Below are positions 60,001 to 64,000 of a DNA stretch of 64,000 nucleotides, piece after piece. Source of the DNA: Polytrichum commune (lineage: Eukaryota > Streptophyta > Polytrichopsida > Polytrichales > Polytrichaceae); assembly GCA_950295325.1 (NCBI GenBank), contig OX485806.1, positions 38,688,001 through 38,752,000 of the forward strand, in the 5' to 3' direction. Each line of letters starts with the position of its first letter. Positions within the stretch are counted from its first letter, which is position 1. The notes under the pieces were generated by a model. The model did not search any database and was not told the origin of the DNA. It worked only from the letters and a program-made list of their open reading frames with translations. The position numbers were made by a program, and so were the translations under genes.

Positions 60001-61281
60001 GCTTCTATTTCTTGAATGCCAGGTCATCAACTTTGCTTGGGCCTCGGTGCCGAACATTCGTTGTAAACGTGGTATTATAGGGAAGTGACGAAGGATTTTT
60101 CTCCCCACACGACATTCTCCCACCTGTTTGTAACGAGGTTGATGGCACTTTGGGCACTCCTCAGCGTCCTTGTGTGTTTTCCAGAACAATGTGCAGCCGC
60201 GCACACACGCGTCAATAGTATTGTACCCAAATCCTAGTCTTTTCATCTCCTTGCTTGCTTCATACTCTGTTTTAGGTAAGTGGTTGGCCTCGGGAAGCAC
60301 ACTGTTGGAGAGTAGACTTAGGAGTTCATCTATGAAGCTATTCGAGCATCTATGCACTCGACATGTGTTCATTAACAACACAGTGGCTGCTAACCTGGAC
60401 AACTTGGCCCCTTCAAACAGGGGGGTGCAGGCAGCTTCATTTTGGAGTATATCCTCATAAATTCCTTGTGGCCGCATTCCTGGGAGTTCCTCTTCCTCCA
60501 CTTCCGTATCCGAGGCCATTGCTCCTATGTCGTCATCTTCTGAATCCTCACTGTGGTCACTCACAGAGCTCTGGTCTGTTTGGGCACCCTCAACATCCCC
60601 ATTGTCAGTATCATAGTCATCCACATCATCTTCATTGGGGTCGTCTCCCACTAACCTGTCCTCAATGGAATCAGACGGTCCCATGTCACCAGCACCCCCT
60701 TGCACGGACCCTTCATCAACATGCATGAATTCCTCATTTCCATCAGGAGCGAACCCTCTTCCCACCAAGTTCACCATGTCCACACCTGCATCCAGAGTAT
60801 GGCCATCAAATACAGGGGGATGATGGGTGCATCTCACCATTTCAAGGTCCCACTCCTCATCGGAGGAGTCATATGGATCACCCTGTTGCAAGCCAGATTT
60901 GCTGGGTTTTAGTAAGGAGGATGTTGAAGTTTCATAAGAAAATGAATACAGAACACACATCATGGAAAAATGAAGATGCAGAAAGACGTAGGGGATATTC
61001 AAGATTACCACAGTCCACCCTCTTTGCAGATGATGGCGGCCGAGCATCCTTACGTGACCCAGAATTGTGTCTCTCAGCAATGGTCGTGCTCCTGGACATG
61101 TCGGACAAGGACAAGAGTATCGCGTTGCGCCCACCGCATTCGCCCGTGCTTCGTCCCGTCTCCATAGTTTAATGTCCCGTGCAGATATCCTCAATGGATG
61201 GTTCAGTGGCAGCCGAGGTGCAGCCATGAATACCAGCAACGTGGCCAAACCTGTCTTTTGGCCACAACACATAATCAACAA
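57014..61281 (-). CDS. TNP2-type CACTA transposase, four exons, apparently intact
   Basis: Exons 61281-59242, 59154-58259, 58087-57490 and 57301-57014 join at GT…AG introns of 87, 171 and 188 bp in matching phases, giving 1273 codons without a stop. The N-terminal zinc-type motif CPCPTC…H belongs to the transposase-associated domain. An acidic linker follows. The TNP2 core has WPISLINFNLPPWLATKKHF, DGVNPF, HDLEAYSMINGCMVKGKHAC and LPYWK joined to DLPVRGSIDVMHVERNV across the first intron. Next comes a DUF4218-like part (VHLLVHLVDEVEVLGPVATR, RFLTVLKGYVRN). Last is a DUF4216-like part (YMGILKDIL, DQYGFFLVKH and VFFIPDSHDRTWKVVVQ spanning the third intron). This is the usual order of autonomous plant CACTA transposases. 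An optional in-frame intron may exist at 61008-60883 (GTAATC…CAACAG). Expression is unknown. Confidence 0.88.
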
Positions 61282-61575
61282 GTATCAAAATTGGTGCCTT
61301 CAGTGCTGAGCATGAACCCTCTCATGTAGCAGGTAGACTTCAATGTATTTCACAAGCATTTCACAAGCGGCGAAGACAAATATATACAAGAAAATGACAT
61401 ACTTTATTTTGGATTTCCACATACTGTGGAGGTATGAACTATGGAAACCCATACACAACATGCATGATTTCACAGCTTTGTGAGGTGAATTCCACTTCAG
61501 TTTTGGAGACTACAACCAATGACATGGCAATCCACCCCACAAAACCTCCATATTCTATGTAAGCACATAACAGGT

Positions 61576-62169
61576 TCATCTGTCCAAATGCCAATTGCTC
61601 AAACACTTGCCCACTGCAACCCTGTCGGAAGACATGACTGCGCCCACTTCAGGTGGTAAGTACATGTATGCATCGCTGAGATTAGGAGTTCTCACTATGC
61701 CATCCCTGGCGTTTTCTAGAGCTGACTTAAGCACGATCAACCAGCGGTCAGAGATGTCTGGAAAAGGTGCAATGAGGGGTGAATGGCACATAGCGACCGT
61801 CAGATTTCTCGGCTCCGTGAGCAGGGATAAAGCATTTTTGTACTCCCGAAGCGCATGCCGACGTGCAAAATCAGCTGATGTCCCCCGCATTGTGAGACCT
61901 TTGCTATCAAATCGAGCTATTCGAAAGGCGGCCCACTTGGTCGATGTTTCAACCAGCCATTTCCACTGACTGTTCACACATCTCAAATGGAAGAGAACAT
62001 CCAGGCACTCCATATTGTGGAGGTTGCTTGCACTCATTTCGCGAATGGGTGCTACCAGAAGTGGCCATATGTTTCGAATGAACACAGAATTCGGCAATTG
62101 CAAACAGTACAGATGAGGCGGCATGAAATTCTCCGATCCACCAGCAGGCGATGCTGAGGAGACATCCAT
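61576..62169 (-). CDS. Second ORF in the CACTA element, F-box-like N-terminal half
   Basis: A 197-codon frame starts at ATG 62169 on the same strand as the transposase and upstream of it. The first half reads NSVFIRNIWPLL … LDVLFHLRCVNSQWKWLVE and then TSTKWAAFRIARFD, which resembles the helical pattern of an F-box (L-P…L..L..V.++W+.L). The remainder (ARRHALREYKNALSLL, DISDRWLIVLKSALENARDG) is helical and not recognised. An acceptor (TTGCTGCAG) just upstream may add a first exon, but the phases tried did not give a clean junction. It could be the element's own accessory protein (the TNPA slot) or a captured host gene. Confidence 0.45.
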   Translation of the reverse strand: MDVSSASPAGGSENFMPPHLYCLQLPNSVFIRNIWPLLVAPIREMSASNLHNMECLDVLFHLRCVNSQWKWLVETSTKWAAFRIARFDSKGLTMRGTSADFARRHALREYKNALSLLTEPRNLTVAMCHSPLIAPFPDISDRWLIVLKSALENARDGIVRTPNLSDAYMYLPPEVGAVMSSDRVAVGKCLSNWHLDR

Positions 62170-64000
62170 CACATTCAAGGATTTCCTGCAGCAATGGCAC
62201 AAAGTAAAAGTGAGAGAGAACTCACAACACTGTGTATTACAGGGTGCGAAGCAGAACCTGAACCTCGAGTCGTCTGTGTAGCTCGCCTACTGCCAGTTGT
62301 CCTCCAGAATCCTCTGTGGTTGCTGGAACGTCTTCCATGCACTATGTTGTGAACACTAGAAGTGCAACACTCCGATACACAAGAAAACTCACATTTAGTT
62401 GGGAAATCCAGGATGAAACGTCTGAAGGACACTTGCCAGTATTAATGTGAGGCGGCGTGGGCAGGGAATGTCAGACAGAGTATGGCAAGATGTCACTGCG
62501 ACATACCTATTAATTGAGAATGTATGTGCTGATCACCTGCAAAGCTACTCGTGTTTTCCCATAGTAGGCCACAATGAAATAATCCCCCAGAGCACCGCAT
62601 GAAGCACTGTTCGCCCATTACATTTCTCCCATGCTGTGCAATGGGCATGTACAGGCGGCAATGGCATAACAGGACAACAAGCATGCGAGCATATGTATAG
62701 CAAGGGTGACATGAATTTCAGATCAGCAAGAGCAAGATGTTGGTGGTTTGTAAGCATGGACTGTGAGAAAGTGCAATTGATGGAGAGAAGGGTGAGGTGA
62801 GCGCAATTGGGCGAAAATACTCAGCAGGAATGGCGCAGCAAGTAGCGGGAGCGAGCCAGCGACAGAAGATGTCATCCGGAGTTGGAGCAGCGAGGAAGCT
62901 GATGGCAAGCCAAGCAACTGAAACTGTAAGTGCAGCGATCCCTTGCCGTAGGAGTTAGCTTCATGCATTCCCGCTGAAACTGAGAGTTAGGCACCATCTG
63001 CAATCATGTCCGATTAGCGACCGTCTGCAATCAGAGCAAATAGGTGGCAATTATGAAAGTTGTTGGTGACACCCATGAGCTCGCGTCGATTGCTATGAGA
63101 GGCCATCATGCACCCTGATTTCCTATGAGTAGTATACCTTCTCATCGCCATAATTGTTGGACGCCACGCTGTTTATCGCCGTCATTGCGAGCACTGAGGC
63201 TTCGCCTATGGCGGTCGTCGTCCACCCATGAGTGTTGAGAGGGGTACATGCATGTACATGACCGGGTAGAGGGTATCAGGGTATGAGTAAATGCATATTA
63301 GGTGGGCAAGGTCCGCGTCACCTGTACGGGTATGCGGGTATGAACAGAGCCACCCATGGTGGGCATCCTTACGTGGCAGTCCCCCATCCCGGGGGAGGTT
63401 TGCGTTCTCGGAGGAGCGGTGCTGTTCGGAGGTTTGCAGCTTCGGAGGAGCGTTGGTGTTCGGAACTGTGGCGAAATTGGAGGAGCGTTGCTGTTCTTCG
63501 GCGTTGCTATTGCGCTTGCTGTTCGTAGCACGTAGAGTCGGAAGTGCCACCCTCGAGAATTACAGTAGGGTTGAAGATAAGCATACACTATCCATCTCGC
63601 AACGTCATAGAAATTCAAGTTCAGTCCGATGTATAGTAATGAACTTTACGTGTTGGCTCCGCAGCAGGGGGGACACCAAGTGGCACACGTTATTTTCCAC
63701 CCCATGCAGTGGGGAGGCCAACCAACGGTGCCGTGTGGGAGGGTGCAGTTAAACATGCCTGGACAGAATGAATGCCGCATGACAATCACTGATTATCCAC
63801 TAAATCCCTCAACGTTGTCGAAACTGCCAGTATTTGTGGAGGGGAGAGGTCAATATACCATTCATCCATCTTTGAACTCCGCAGCTCCAGGAAGTTCTAG
63901 GGGCGACGAAGGGAGCAACATTGGTCCCCTGCTAACATCAAACACATCGCCAGATAGCGCTAGAAGATTGAGACTAAGTGCACGGAAAAAAGAAAGTAGG
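62170..64000. other. Right-hand part of the CACTA element, no recognised gene
   Basis: Short frames only. Imperfect repeats of TTCGGAGGAGCG-like sequence at about 63405-63515 resemble subterminal repeat arrays. The mirror-image frames at 63206-63752 arise from this repeat. The terminus is not within the window. Confidence 0.45.

Larger units (their letters stand above)
56230..64000 (-). mobile_element. CACTA (En/Spm-like) transposon, right end beyond window
   Basis: The terminus CACTACTAGAATACAGGGTC starts at 56230, after a TAA that may be the 3-bp target duplication. The interior encodes a TNP2-type transposase and a second ORF, both on the minus strand. The matching …TAGTG end was not found before 64000. 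The element is at least 7.8 kb. Regions near both ends (for example GTCCGCGCCACTG at about 56250 and GTCCGCGTCACC at 63310) hold short repeated motifs of the subterminal kind. Confidence 0.8.

Noticed and set aside
59236-60728. Plus-strand ORFs of up to 135 codons
   Set aside because: They lie antisense to the transposase exons and are shadows of its coding sequence.
63206-63752. Three overlapping ORFs over 100 codons near the window end
   Set aside because: They overlap on both strands over an imperfect GGAGGAGCG repeat; the open frames follow from the repeat and not from a gene.

Overview
The window looks like nuclear DNA of a land plant with a large, repeat-filled genome. The plant signs are a transposase of the TNP2 type with the plant CACTA domain order, a fragment of a plant-specific RSZ (RNA-recognition domain plus zinc knuckle) splicing factor, and hAT, pogo-like, CACTA and LTR-type repeats with classic plant termini. 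No bacterial or organellar gene organisation is seen. I cannot name the species; a seed-free plant is possible but this is only an impression.

Layout. 0-5 kb: AT-rich, no recognisable gene, one copy of a dispersed repeat (family C). 5-10 kb: decayed coding sequence on the plus strand. It holds a stretch with a nucleic-acid N-methyltransferase-like motif (about 6.0-7.3 kb) and, after a proline-rich region, an FCP1/NIF-type phosphatase domain with frameshift and stops (8.6-9.4 kb), then a foldback (9.6-10.0 kb). 10-26 kb: repeats, including family F in inverted copies (10.9 and 17.0 kb), a 1.0-kb pogo/Tigger-like element (14.8-15.8 kb), a hAT miniature element (22.6 kb), an element carrying a TAGTTAACTA motif array (23.8-24.5 kb) and two further terminal-inverted-repeat elements. 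26-36 kb: mostly anonymous DNA, a 1.05-kb hAT relative (29-30 kb) and a striking GC-rich palindrome (33.65-34.13 kb). 36-38 kb: a second decayed gene on the minus strand, again with a methyltransferase-like glycine motif. 38-46 kb: a minisatellite, several LTR-like units without partners, tRNA-derived SINE-like units and a perfect small CACTA hairpin. 46-52 kb: family C again, a strand-skewed stretch, hAT miniature elements and a DDE transposase pseudogene read in one frame through four stop codons. 52-56 kb: exons of an RSZ21/RSZ22-like splicing factor (minus strand), with a solo LTR inside the intron, and a tRNA-Leu(AAG) relic. 56.2-64.0 kb: a CACTA element that runs out of the window. It encodes a TNP2-like transposase whose four exons join in frame without a stop (1273 codons), plus a second same-strand ORF with an F-box-like look.

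How it fits together. Almost all coding content belongs to mobile elements. The CACTA transposase is the only gene that looks intact. Several other reading frames are broken mainly by stop codons that C-to-T changes (on either strand) would explain, which is what long-term cytosine methylation of silenced repeats would produce. The RSZ fragment lacks its first exon and serine/arginine tail in this window, so it may be a gene fragment. The least explained items are the two methyltransferase-like reading frames, one with a phosphatase domain downstream.
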